Shown: positions 1-10,600, counted from the first letter of the stretch. The stretch: DNA of 12,403 nt from Ectocarpus siliculosus (GCA_000310025.1 FN649751.1:1768882-1781284); one strand, 5' to 3'. The notes: generated by a model from the letters alone, not told the origin. Numbers and translations: made by a program.

Positions 1-31
1 TAGATTTTTTTGATTTCATTTTCAAGGTAGC

Positions 32-65
32 CCGGTGCGATCTCTCCGACCGGTGCGATCTCCGA
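32..65. repeat. 18-bp minisatellite, first cluster (two units)
   Basis: Two tandem units, ccggtgcgatctctccga at 32-49 and a 16-base version at 50-65 that lacks one TC. The cluster is preceded at 4-13 by ATTTTTTTGA. The same decamer occurs at 602-611, shortly before the second cluster. Confidence 0.75.
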
Positions 66-616
66 TGAAATACACACAGGTGTTGTATGAGTGGGAGCAT
101 ACCGGTAACGGCAACGTAGGCTGGTACGTAACAGCTTTCCATACAGCGAGTGGTGTCGTGTTTGATGCGAGTTTGGCTATAGAGTGACGACAAGAAAGGA
201 TGTCGTTTCCATCTGAGGTACTGGTACATACGGCATCAGTTGTCTTCCGCTTTCGTTTCGGTGTTTCTCTACGGATACCAGTACGTACGAAGCAACAATA
301 GCTTCGTGTTGTGTAAGGTGGGGTAGGATGTGGCTTGTACGTTGTGTGTCTGGTTGAGAGTATACGGTTGGCAACTTCCATACCAATTCAAATATGAAAT
401 CAACTGGCATCCCGTGTGAACCGCGACCATGCATACGTACATGCAGGGGTGGCGCTCCGCTGACACCATCCCCACATGTATAAGGAACACACATGTACCT
501 CACTCCGGCAGCTGAAAATGAGCTCAATCTTGGGTTTGGCGGTCGGTGTGCGATCTCACTGACCCCGGTGCGTAAATGGATGTAAATCGGGCCGTTCTCG
601 TATTTTTTTGAGCAAC

Positions 617-670
617 CCCGTGCCATCTCCCCGACCGGTGCCACCTCTCAGACCGGTCCTATCTCTCCGA
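617..670. repeat. 18-bp minisatellite, second cluster (three units)
   Basis: Three units in exact 18-base register: 617-634, 635-652 and 653-670. All are variants of CCGGTGCNATCTCTCCGA. A degenerate copy of the motif (cggtgtgcgatctcactgac) lies near 544-563 with a partial one at about 565-572. The units are direct repeats of the 32-65 cluster. Confidence 0.78.
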
Positions 671-1672
671 CTATTACGGTATATATATTAAAGCTATGTT
701 GTTTTCTTTCCGCGTTCACCCCTTCTAAACCAAAGCCTAACAAGCAGGCTATCGGCGAGACTATGTCGGCTCCTCTCTCCCCTCCTGCAACTCCCCCTTC
801 AACCAACTTCCCCTTCAACCTACATGAAGTAAGTCTACAAGTAAGTATGCTTAAACAACGTGGCGACGACTCGCTCAAACCTGGTGTATAATACACTCGT
901 ATAATATCTCCTCAATATACCCTGCGCAAAAACTTTGGGGTTTTCTCGATAGTTCGACATGGGAAGGTGTTGAATCTAGTATCTGCCATTTGCAACCTAC
1001 ATGGGAGCAGATCATCTGCGATGTTGCCTGTAAATGCAGCAGCCTACCCGCCTGGACCGTACCGTAGGTGACACTAGATACCATACCCTGGACCGATTTT
1101 CAAACATCACTTACTCCACGAAGAGAATGCGTGCATGAAACGACTGTTTCAGAAGGCTCTTGACAGAGCGGCTTCAACGCCGCCGTTTCCGGCGCTACCA
1201 CGCTTCTGCTGTGAAAGAATGGAGCTTGGAAAATCGGTCGAGGGTGTGTGATATCTTGTGTCATACCTTGTTTATAGGTCTAGCCTGAGCCGGAAATGGG
1301 TAGGACTTCGACGCCTTATAGGGTGGCTGGGGGGGATTGGGGGAAACATGCTTCTTCAGACGTCGTATGGGTTGTTGTGCAGTGTTGTGCCTGGTTGGAC
1401 GTTGGCAAGCTATCAATCTGGAAGCAGATGGCAGCGGCAGATCTGGATGCTGATGCGCCTACCTCTAGCGTTGCGGGGCAATCGGTTGTTTCTTTCGTGT
1501 ACAGCACAGAAAGCGGTTCCGGTCATCTCGAAGCTGTGCAAAGTAGGCCTAGACCTACAGCACCTAGACTCAGCTAGATATTCCACTCGCTCTTCGTACA
1601 GCAGCAGTACATGCCCTACCGAACGGCCGGCAGCCCGGTAGCGCGCACATACAAATCGGTGCCCCCGACAAC

Positions 1673-1689
1673 AGTCTACATTGTAGACT
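1673..1689. repeat. Perfect 8-bp inverted repeat
   Basis: AGTCTACA, one T, then TGTAGACT. This forms a near-perfect 17-base palindrome in non-coding DNA. No function is apparent. Confidence 0.6.
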
Positions 1690-2651
1690 AATTGATTGTG
1701 CTTTCGGCGGTCCTGACATGTTTTTCTAGCAGCATTCTTCTCCTCCCCTACACACCATGAGTCCCCTGTGCGCGCAGGAACATACTCCACAGAACATACG
1801 AGCAGGCGGGCTCTGCAAGCCTGCACAGCTCGGGCTTCAGTATGCAAGCTAGCAGAGCTGAGCTAGCCGAGTACCACCTCCAAACCGTCAAGAACCGCGT
1901 GCGCGCGCGCCCAAAAAGCACGGCATGCTTTCCGAACCTTCCGGAAACCCTACCCCCGAACCCCCTAAAGATCCTTTCGCACGATTGGTAATCCGACCTC
2001 AAGATATCCATATAGCCAGCCGGTGTCTGCCTGCGGTTCTGGCTCCTCTCCGAAAACAAAAGCCAAAGCCCACAAGCAAGGTTTGATATCCCCCCGCATC
2101 CGCGTGTGACGACAACGTTTTTGTCCATCACTAGTGCTACACACACGTCGGCCCAACCGTCCTCACCACCATGTGGAATATGGTGTATGCATAATTTACC
2201 GCAAAGCAACAACTTTTGTTTTTCGAAGATCTTGGAATGGACCGATCCGTACCTAGTCTAATATAGCACAGCACGATCTTGATCGGAATCTTGTTTTTGC
2301 TTGACATGTGCGCTCCTCAAATCCTCCTCTTGTTCGTAAAGGTGTGGATGGTGTTTGCCTCTGAACAGACCGAACAATCGACGGGCTTTGGTACCTATGC
2401 GGGTTTCCCCGCTTGCCGTTGTTTGTGACACACGCCTGCTGTCGAAAAGTCGTGTAAACGGCTGTAGACGAGGTATGGTACGAAGCACGGGCACGAACGG
2501 TCCGTTGTGTGCCCTCATAAAAAAAGTACTAGAAAATGTCTTTGCGCGGGTCTCTACCTCGTGGTGTACAGAGGTGCGCGGTGCATTCATCCTGTGGTCC
2601 TGTGGGGTTCGGGATCGGAGCCCCTTCAGTTGAGGGAGGCAAGGCCGAAAG

Positions 2652-2669
2652 TGTACACAGCAGTGTACA
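2652..2669. repeat. Small hairpin-forming inverted repeat
   Basis: TGTACAC and GTGTACA arms (7 bp) are separated by AGCA. It lies upstream of the kinase gene in non-coding DNA. It may be chance. Confidence 0.45.
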
Positions 2670-2786
2670 TGAACTGCTGTTGTTGTGCGCGCGGCGGACA
2701 CAACGGAAGATGGGTGTGGGCGCGTGGGCGCCACAGCGGTAAGTCATGTATCTGTTCGGGATTCAAAAAAAAAAAAAACGATGATG

Positions 2787-3227
2787 CCATAAGCAGAGCA
2801 CGCACGACACTTCCTCCCCCCCCCCGACACGTGCCAAAGAGGTCGTTGCGAAGGAGACCAAGCGCAGGGAGGATCTCAGCAGAGACCCAACGACTTGGCG
2901 GCCGGTAACCTATCCCCCTCCGCGGGCGACAGCGGGAAGGATACTGGCAGCTGGCGGGCGGCAGCCGTCGACCTCTTCGTTTTTTTTGTTTTTTTGGGTC
3001 GGAGAAGAAAGAGGCACCGTATATTTTGAGAACGACCTACAGCCCGCCGCTGGTTGGGCAGTGCGAGAGAGAGAGAAAGCAGCGAGAGCGTGAGAGAAAG
3101 AGAGAGAGCGACACGAGGCGTGCTCGTCACGAGGCGCAAACGTCACGAACGTGGTTCTCCGGCGGTCCGTTTGTCGCTCCACCGCTGCTAGCTTGCCGCC
3201 GCGGAGGAGAGAGGCGTCGGCACCACC
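2787..3227 (+). promoter_or_regulatory. ATG-free leader: probable promoter and 5' UTR of the kinase gene
   Basis: There is no ATG on the plus strand across these 441 bases, as expected where scanning ribosomes must reach the ATG at 3228 without upstream starts. It includes a TATA-like TATATTTT at 3020-3027, about 200 bases before the ATG, and a purine-rich GA tract at about 3063-3110. Repeated CACGAGGCG and CGTCACGA elements lie at about 3112-3150. The transcription start is not determinable from sequence. The TATA-like site alone is weak evidence. Confidence 0.4.
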
Positions 3228-3405
3228 ATGCTGCTCGGAAGCATGGACTCATGCTTGCCACCCAAGAGTCGCAGGACGTCACTGCGACGCCCATTGAGGC
3301 AGTTGTCCCTGGGAGAGCCTCTGCCTGCGAGCCCGCTCATCTCGACACGCAATCTCGTCCCCGGGCTGAGCGAGAGCGTGGTGCAGCTAGACATCCTCGG
3401 CAAAG
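3228..3405 (+). CDS. Exon 1: N-terminus, putative MAPK docking motif, first half of the glycine loop
   Basis: Encodes residues 1-59 plus the first base of Gly60. The start ATG lies in a good eukaryotic context (ACCACCATG). It follows an in-frame TAG at 3189-3191 and is the first ATG after 441 ATG-free bases, so I prefer it over the in-frame ATG at 3243. Residues 13-28 are basic then hydrophobic (KSRRTSL, then RRPLRQLSL), which fits the MAPK docking-site pattern of MAPKKs. RRTS at 15-18 also fits a basophilic kinase site. The exon ends in LDILGK with donor aaag|GTGGGT at 3406. Reading through into the intron reaches a stop at 3426-3428. Confidence 0.82.
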
Positions 3406-4533
3406 GTGGGTGCCGTTGGGAGGGGTAGGGGTGTCTGCTTCGTGGCGCAGTCGTTATCGCAGCAGCAGCAGCAGCACAAACACACGCGGCTGTCGACATG
3501 TGTGCACACAGGCAAGAGGCAGCAGACACTCAACTTGAACTGCTTTTGTTGACGGGGTCGGGCTGAATGCTTGCCTCGCTGCCGTTGTCGGCGAGCGGAC
3601 TGCGCACTTCGTTGGGTGACTCCCAGGCCCATTCTGTCGGCAAAGCAAATGCACCTAGCAAGCGAGACACCAGCGCAGGTTCAGAGTTGCGGCAGCTATC
3701 TGCTCTGGTCCGTGGCGCTAAGGATACACGCCCAAACAAAAATGTGTTGGCTGCCCCTTCGTCCTTCTTAAAAAATGGAGACACACATTGTCATGTATGA
3801 TATCATATGTGTGCACAGCGCGAGCTCTATGTGTGAAAAACGTTCGTGTTTTTCGGCAAAGGCCTGTTGCAAGCGGCGACCATGCTGACGTCTTAATTTG
3901 TTGCGGCTGCGCGGGTACCGCAGCAAGCGCACACCCTACCAGGCCTTCAGCGGACCGACCACTTGTAGCATGCATTCACCCAAAGCCTCTGGCAATCAAA
4001 CAGACGAAATTTTCATTTCGAGTTTTCGAGTCACATACACACTGTGCTGCTGCTCAACGTTCATGTAAGAAAAATCCCGCTTCTACATATCTAAACTTGT
4101 TGCAAGTGTCTTGAGAGCCATATTTGCCCAATCGCTGCTGACTGATGCTGCTGTTGCACCTGGCCTCGCCGACAACAACCAACGCGCCAGGCGCGACGAG
4201 CAACGTCTTCCTGGCCGTCCACGCGGCCACCCTCAAGATGGTCGCCCTCAAGGAGGTGACCGTAAGCAACGACGCGGACCGGTGGGCCGTCCGGACCGAG
4301 ATGCGCGCGCTCAAGACCCAGCGCTCCCCGCTCCTCAACTCGACCTTCACCACGAAGCTCGCGTCGTGCCCTAGGATAGTCGACTACTACGGCAGCGTCG
4401 TGAGGGAGAACGGGAACGCCTGCATAGCGGTGGAGTACGTGGCCGGCGGCAGCCTGGAGAACTGGCTGGAGAACAGCGGCGCGTCCGTGTGCCCGGAGCC
4501 GTGGTTCGCGCACATCACTCACCAGGCCCTAGA

Positions 4534-4602
<69 letters not shown>

Positions 4603-7600
4603 AAAGCCCCACTCGACATGTGTATGCATAGGACGGGCTGCTGCTGTTGGTGGCCATTATTATAGTGTTGGCGTGTCGTCGTCTGTGCTTGATATGACAT
4701 ACTCTACCTCCTCCCACCCCCACCCCAATGATGATGTGTACACTGCTGTTCAAAAGAATGTTTGTGGGTACGACACTGCTGATGCAGCCGTGCTGCTTTT
4801 TTGTCTTGCGTATACTATACACCTATGGACGATGCGGGACAATCGGCGTTCCAAGGGTCGCCACCTTCTGTTCTTCTTTCTAATCTGTCCTCCGTGTGGT
4901 GGATCATAATAAACACCACGTTCCGCGTTCTTTTTTATTCAAGCAGTATCTACAACAGCAGTACACGCAACCGGTCTTGTCACGACGCATTACATGAAGT
5001 TGTCGTGGTCTCTGTATGTCGTCGACTATCTCAAGGCAAGCTGAATGGCGGCATCGCTACAATTTGGACGCACCATGCACGCGCATTTTATAACGCGGTT
5101 GACAGCACTCCCTGCGCACAGCAGCAAGCAGTTGGACGCACCCCAGCAGTAGCAGCAGCAGCAGCAGCAACTCGAGCTGCCGCTGCTGACCTTTTCTGTG
5201 CAAGCCTCGATAGTTGGGTCACTATTTTTGGTGTGTCGTGCGTTTGTACATCATTGAATGGGCCTGTTTTGGGCTTCAATAATTGAAATTGTTGTTGCTG
5301 TCGGCGTCTCTTCGTCCTACGCGGCTGTACGACACTCTTGGAAAGTACACACATACTGCGAACCTCACAGAAAGTTTACCCGCTCGATTGAGATATAAAA
5401 CATAAAACACAACACTCGCGGGGATGCCTTTCAATTGTGTTCAGTTGTGACACTTTTGTGTCTATTGTATGTTTTTGATGTACCATCGGTCGTGATGACA
5501 TGTAGCTTATCTCTACTACATGCCCAGGGGGTCTTGTTGGGACTTCTTCAAATCATGTCCTAGCTTTTGCGCCGTGATGGTTTCTCTCGCTTCCGTGTAC
5601 ACACATACATTCCGTGATTTTATGCTTGTCTTCATAGTCTGGCGACCTGTGGATGCACACTCAATAAATAGTGGGTTTTAAGAGTTGTTTTCCCGCCTCC
5701 TTGGAGATAACTGTAAAATAACTCATCCTCCAGTGTTGCTGGAGACTTGGACGGACTAAACAAAAGCCCGGTACACGAACAGGTTGATTTTCTTCCCCCA
5801 CCCACTGCTACAGCAAATGCAGTAAAAATATTAGACGTGGGAATGCATAGATGCATAGTATCGAACGGGTAGACCTTTTCGTGATTGCTTCTTACTTCCA
5901 GTGGAACATATGGTACCGGAATTACTTTCAGATTTTATTTTTTTTTGTCTTCACTTCAAATCAGCGCTCACAGCACTAGTGCCGTTTACTCCAACCCGTG
6001 GTCACACAGAAGAGCCCCTCTCTACCCTCCCCTTCTGCGGTACTTTGCCTTCGATTTTTAATGCGAGAAGAGTTCAGCACTCTCTTCCCTCTGTGTACAC
6101 ACGAACTTGCGCTATCCACTAGGCCAGTAGCGGAAGCGAGAGAAAACTCACTTCGCAAGAAAAGCTCGCTTACGCCGGGATTCAAACCCCTGACCTGACC
6201 TCTAGAAGGTTTCGGGGATACCAACTAGACCACCGGAATACCAGGATGAAAAAATAAAAAAAATAACAGGGCGAAAAGGCTCGGGAGACGCCAAAGAAAA
6301 AAACCTCGAGTAAATTGCTTGCAGTGTGACACATAACCACGCTCGAGCGCTCCTCAAGAATTACCCCGTACGTACGGACAGGGCAGGGCAGGGCAGGGCA
6401 GGGCGGAGCTGCAGCAGGTCCACCAGGGGGTAAAAATATTATAATCCGAAACAACAACGTTGTATCATATGCGTACTATCTCTATCGGGTACTCTATACC
6501 AGGTGTACAATATACGGTAGTCTTTCTATGAGTACGCATCCTACAGCAGCAGCAGTTGTATCCTAAACATGATGTCGTTCCGGCTTCAGAAACAAATTGC
6601 TCTCAAGTCACGGCACACACCACAAAGAAAGCACGGGCCGAAGTAAATAGCACCTCTCCCCCCCCCGAGTCGTGCCGGAAACTGAACCGGTGCCATGACA
6701 CTGAACACATACTAAACACATACATACCATGATGGGGTACACACCATACACGGGGACCAAGAACTACTGGAGTGAGAGGGGGTGCTACTGCTGTCGCAAA
6801 GTCATATGCATACAAGGTCTCCTCGTGCATTTCTGGCGAGGCATGAACACGCAATGTAGTGGAGGGTCGAGGACTTTTTTTTTGGTTTTCCCAGGACCCG
6901 AAAACCCAACTCCCGTAGCCCTTAGCGTGCAATGCCGGAGCGGGATCGTTTTTTGCCATTGGAACCCTGCTGCGGTCTCTGTGTACGACGCTAAGATGGT
7001 GAGAAGTGCAGAAGCACTTCAGGGCTTGGGGGGTTTGCTGTCTTAGCGCGACGCGTAATTTCGCCCACAAAAAGAGAGTTGTTCAATAGCAGTGCACCAA
7101 AACACCCAAGAATATGCAGATGCAGCGGTACGTATTACTCAAGTAGGGCGAAAATGGAGAGTTATGTCTTTGGTTAGGACCCACAACGACGAAGACTGCT
7201 GCTGGGGGCAAATGTTTATGGTTTGCAGACCACGCCCTGGTTGCTTGGAGGGATTTTGAATTTTTGAACTCGCCCTCTCGTTTTTTGCCCTCCCCGTATT
7301 GGTCGCCAACCATCTGGTTGGGGTGTTGGAGGCGTATTTTGCGCATACTTTCGGATTTCCGACGACGCACGCGATGGTTGAGATCTATGTATGCATAGCT
7401 GCCGACCCATCTCCAAGGGAGACCATGAGCGTATGATATGAACGATGAGCGCCGGGGGGAACCCGATTTACCTCGATGAGGTGGTGGATCGCCAACAAGT
7501 GGTCCATTTGTTTGTCAGAAAACAACGGCGATAACGTTGGAGTTTCAATCGAAGGAGTATGCTCTATACGAGAGGGAAGGCGCGTGGGTGCGCACGCGCC

Positions 7601-10600
7601 CCGGGCGTCCACGTTGACCTGGTCGCTATGCAGCAGCTCGGGGTTGGCGGTTTGTTTTGTGTTTTTGTCGCTCCTCCTGCGGCCTTGTTCATGCGCCAGT
7701 GGAGGTTATAGTTTGGAATGGAGCGATTGAATGCGACGGCAGCGCGTGCTCCCGCATCGCCTTGAGCAACCAACCCCCTGGACAGCACAGCCGCGCAAGT
7801 CCAAGTCCCGAAACATCCCTCGTTATCGTCTGTGTTATCATCACAGAAAGACAAACAAACCAACCACCTGATGTGTGTGTGTGTTTTTTTTTTTTTTTTT
7901 TGTGGACATCCGTCGAACTGGTTTTCACAGCTGATGCGTGCACGTGTGCCCGATATTCAGTTTGTCGTCTGTGGAAGCAAGAAAAGGGTCTTGTCGCATA
8001 CCACATTAATTTCAGGTTTTATTCGCTGGGAAATTGGCGCCTGGTTTCGCTCCCCGTCGACGCGCGAGCGAGAGCGTTCGTATAGAGACGTGCAACAACC
8101 AGGCGGGAAGTTGGGGCTTCGAAAGAGACAACGAGAAATAACCATTGCGCCTGATACACGGTCATAGACCGCGCAAGCTATCACCATGGGTGCGCGTTGT
8201 GTGCGTAGGACCAGCTTTCCCGATTTCCCGCCTGCCCCACAATCCGTCCCTTCATGCGCGGCCGCGAACAAGTGAAAAATTTCAGATTTTTCCTCTGATG
8301 ACCGACGACCCGACACGACATGTTCACTTCCATCCGTGTTGTTTTGTCGTGCCGTGTGTGTGTTGGTTTGTTTTTTTACCGCCAGGCCCTGGACTTCGTG
8401 CACAGCTGCGGCCGAGTCCATCGCGACGTCAAGCCTGCGAACCTTCTCATCACCAGAAACGGGGATCTCAAGCTGGGCGATTTCGGCGCCGCCGGGGTGG
8501 AAAACTCGTCGCGGATGGTGAGAGACAGAAAGCGAGAAATGAAATGATTATGACATTATATTTAGCAACCGAGTACCGGAATCAATCAGGCAACTTGTGC
8601 TAGAAGCTTCGACCAAGGCTTGCTCAAGAGTTGGCACTGAATAGCGTGAGACAACTTTTTTTTCAGAGAAGACGGAGGTGATTTTCATCCGATTTTGGAC
8701 CTTTTTTTTTTCGGGTGGGGGGTGAGTTGTTGGCGGGCAGGGGGGGGGGGAGGAGGCGTTCTCCCTTGAACTGGAAGTTTTTTGCCTTCTTGCGTGTGCC
8801 ATGACGTATGTGGTGCTTGTCCAATTTGAGGCGTTGGTGTTTGGTCCCTTGCCCCCGACCGCCCCCCTTGTGCTAATTAACCCCCGCCACCGCTCTTGCG
8901 TCTCTTAACGCCTCCCTCTCCGTGACGTCGTGCGATGTTTGAACCGAACAACAAAGGTGGGCACTCAGCGCTTCATGGCGCCGGAGCGGCTCAAGGGCCA
9001 CCGCGCGACGGCTCAGTCGGACCTGTGGTCGCTCGGGCTGTCGCTGGCCACGGCGGCGTTCGGCGACGACTTCATCTCGCAGGGGAGCAACCAGTTCGTC
9101 CAGCTCGACATGGCGTGCCGCGTGCGCAGGCGGCTGTCGAAGACGACCACGCTCTCGGCCGAGCTGATGGACTTCCTCCACTCCTGCCTGTCCAGAGACC
9201 CGGCCCGCCGCCCGGCGCTCCGCGACCTGATGAAGCACCCGTTCCTGAGCCAGCGGCAGAACTGGCAGGCCAAGTGCCCCGAGGTGGCCCTGGCCATGCA
9301 GGACCGGAAGCGGCTGCAGAGCGGGGACGTCAGCGCGATCGAGGAGGTGCTGGACGCGCTTTGCCACGTCCGCGCGGAGGAGAACCTTATCGGCACCAGC
9401 TTCGACCCGGCGACGGCGGCCGACCTGGCGTACGAGCTCGGGGTGACCACCGATAGCCTCGTGCGCGACGTCCACCGGCGCACGCTAGAGTTCATCCGGG
9501 AGCGCGGCGGCGGCAGCGGCAGCGGCAGCGGCAGTAGCGGCAGCCTCTCCTCCTCCGGCGGCGTGAGCGATAGCGGCGACGAGAACGGCGACGAGATGCG
9601 GAGTCGAGATAGCGACGGCGGGGAGGATCGGTGGCGCACGATTAGCGGCGGCGGCGGCGGTGGAATCGCGGGGGACGAGGCGCGCCGGAGACGGAGAAGA
9701 CCCGCGGCGCGTGATGATGCCGGCGGCGACGGTGGCGGAGAAACGAGGGAGGAACGGCCGGTCCACCGCGGCGGAGAAGGGCGAAGAGAAGAGAGCTGCT
9801 CTCCCCGGCCGGAGCCCCCGCCGCAGGCGGCGGCAGCGGCGGCGGCAGACGCACTGACGTTAGCCATGGACATGATACCCACGGCGACGAGAGAGGGCGA
9901 CGGCAGCATTCCACGCAGCGGCGGCAACAACGCTTACCCCTTGGTTACGCCGCGGGATCGTCCGACCAGGGGAGGTGCGACGGGGGGCGCCGGCTTCGGG
10001 GGGAGACACTCGACTGTCGTGTCTTCGAACACGAGGAGTCGCAGGAGAGCGCTGGAGATGAGCCCCGCCGTGAAGCTGACGCCCCACAAGCGCAGGGGCG
10101 AAAGGAAGGCCTCCCAGACCAAGAGGAACGGGTCTTCCTGCGTGGCGAACGGCACGAGGCGTGCGGGGCGCGGGCGAGAGAAGGAGCGGGAAGCGACAGC
10201 GGCGGCGGCGGGGACAGAGCCGGAGACGTCGATATCTGGGTCCCCGCAAGAGCAAGCGACGGAGGTCGTGACGGCGGCCGCGGAGACGGCCGTGGAAGGC
10301 TTGTATGCCCGTGTGACGGGGACTGACCGCGACCACCAACGTTTCAGGGAAGCAGGCGCTGCCACTGTCGCCGGACCGGGCGCCGGCCACGTTGGCGCGG
10401 CGGCGGCGGCGGCGGCCGGCGTTGCGAGCGCGGGCATCACGGCCGCCGACGGCCTCCCCTCCTGCCGAGATAACCTCGTCCACACGGCGGCGTGCCGGCG
10501 CTCTTGGGAGCGGAAGTGCAAGCGCAACAGCAGGCCTCGGACGGCGAGTTCCCGGACCCTACCCAGCCGGGCCGACGTCCGCACGCGGTCGATGCGCGGG

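Larger units (their letters stand above)
1..2786. other. Upstream intergenic region, no supportable gene
   Basis: Open frames of 60-158 codons exist on both strands, for example 177-644 and 1748-2212 on the minus strand and 1258-1641 on the plus strand. None shows a known domain, and they overlap one another in several frames. What can be seen is a diverged 18-bp minisatellite (32-65 and 617-670), small inverted repeats, a GC-alternating run near 1900-1909, and an A-run at about 2765-2778. An exon of an unrecognised neighbouring gene cannot be excluded. Confidence 0.6.
4535..8385 (+). other. Intron 2 (3851 bp, phase 0), repeat-rich
   Basis: GT...AG intron between the two halves of helix E. 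Its donor GTGAGA is also the first unit of a (GA)32 microsatellite. It also contains CAG-type repeats near 5144-5170 and 6543-6555, two tRNA-like modules on the minus strand (about 6065-6245), a GGGCA array and a (TG)/T18 tract near 7872-7901. The acceptor follows a good T-rich tract. Several open frames of 60-160 codons occur on both strands, but none has a recognisable domain or a plausible gene structure, so I annotate no nested protein gene. Confidence 0.88.

Noticed and set aside
177-644. 155-codon minus-strand open frame in the upstream region
   Set aside because: No known domain. Its start includes the 18-bp minisatellite, and it overlaps other frames of similar length. Evidence is too weak for a gene.
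32-670. CRISPR-like array
   Set aside because: The 18-bp units are directly adjacent with no unique spacers, and the window is eukaryotic.
1258-1641. Overlapping plus-strand frames of 127 and 93 codons
   Set aside because: Two different frames are open over the same bases, neither with a known domain; the longer one starts at a non-ATG codon. An exon of an unknown gene cannot be fully excluded.
1748-2212. 154-codon minus-strand open frame
   Set aside because: No domain or conserved motif recognised, and no codon or composition contrast like that of the kinase exons.
4145-4909. Single-exon kinase fragment starting at ATG 4145
   Set aside because: It lacks the first glycines of the ATP loop and ends in (Arg-Glu)n from the GA microsatellite. 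The spliced model gives exact kinase consensus on both sides.
6729-7046. 105-codon plus-strand frame inside intron 2
   Set aside because: No domain, and it runs through a T-run and repeat sequence. Treated as chance within the intron.
8930-8956. Upstream extension of the exon 4 frame (nine codons from GTG)
   Set aside because: The frame starts at GTG, not ATG, and these codons lie before an AG acceptor. Splicing there joins SSRM to VGTQRF as expected for a kinase.
9013-9930. 305-codon minus-strand open frame
   Set aside because: It lies opposite exon 4, whose plus frame has clear kinase motifs. Its composition (Arg, Ser, Pro-rich) is the mirror of GC-rich coding sequence. The other long minus frames across 8873-11638 are rejected for the same reason.
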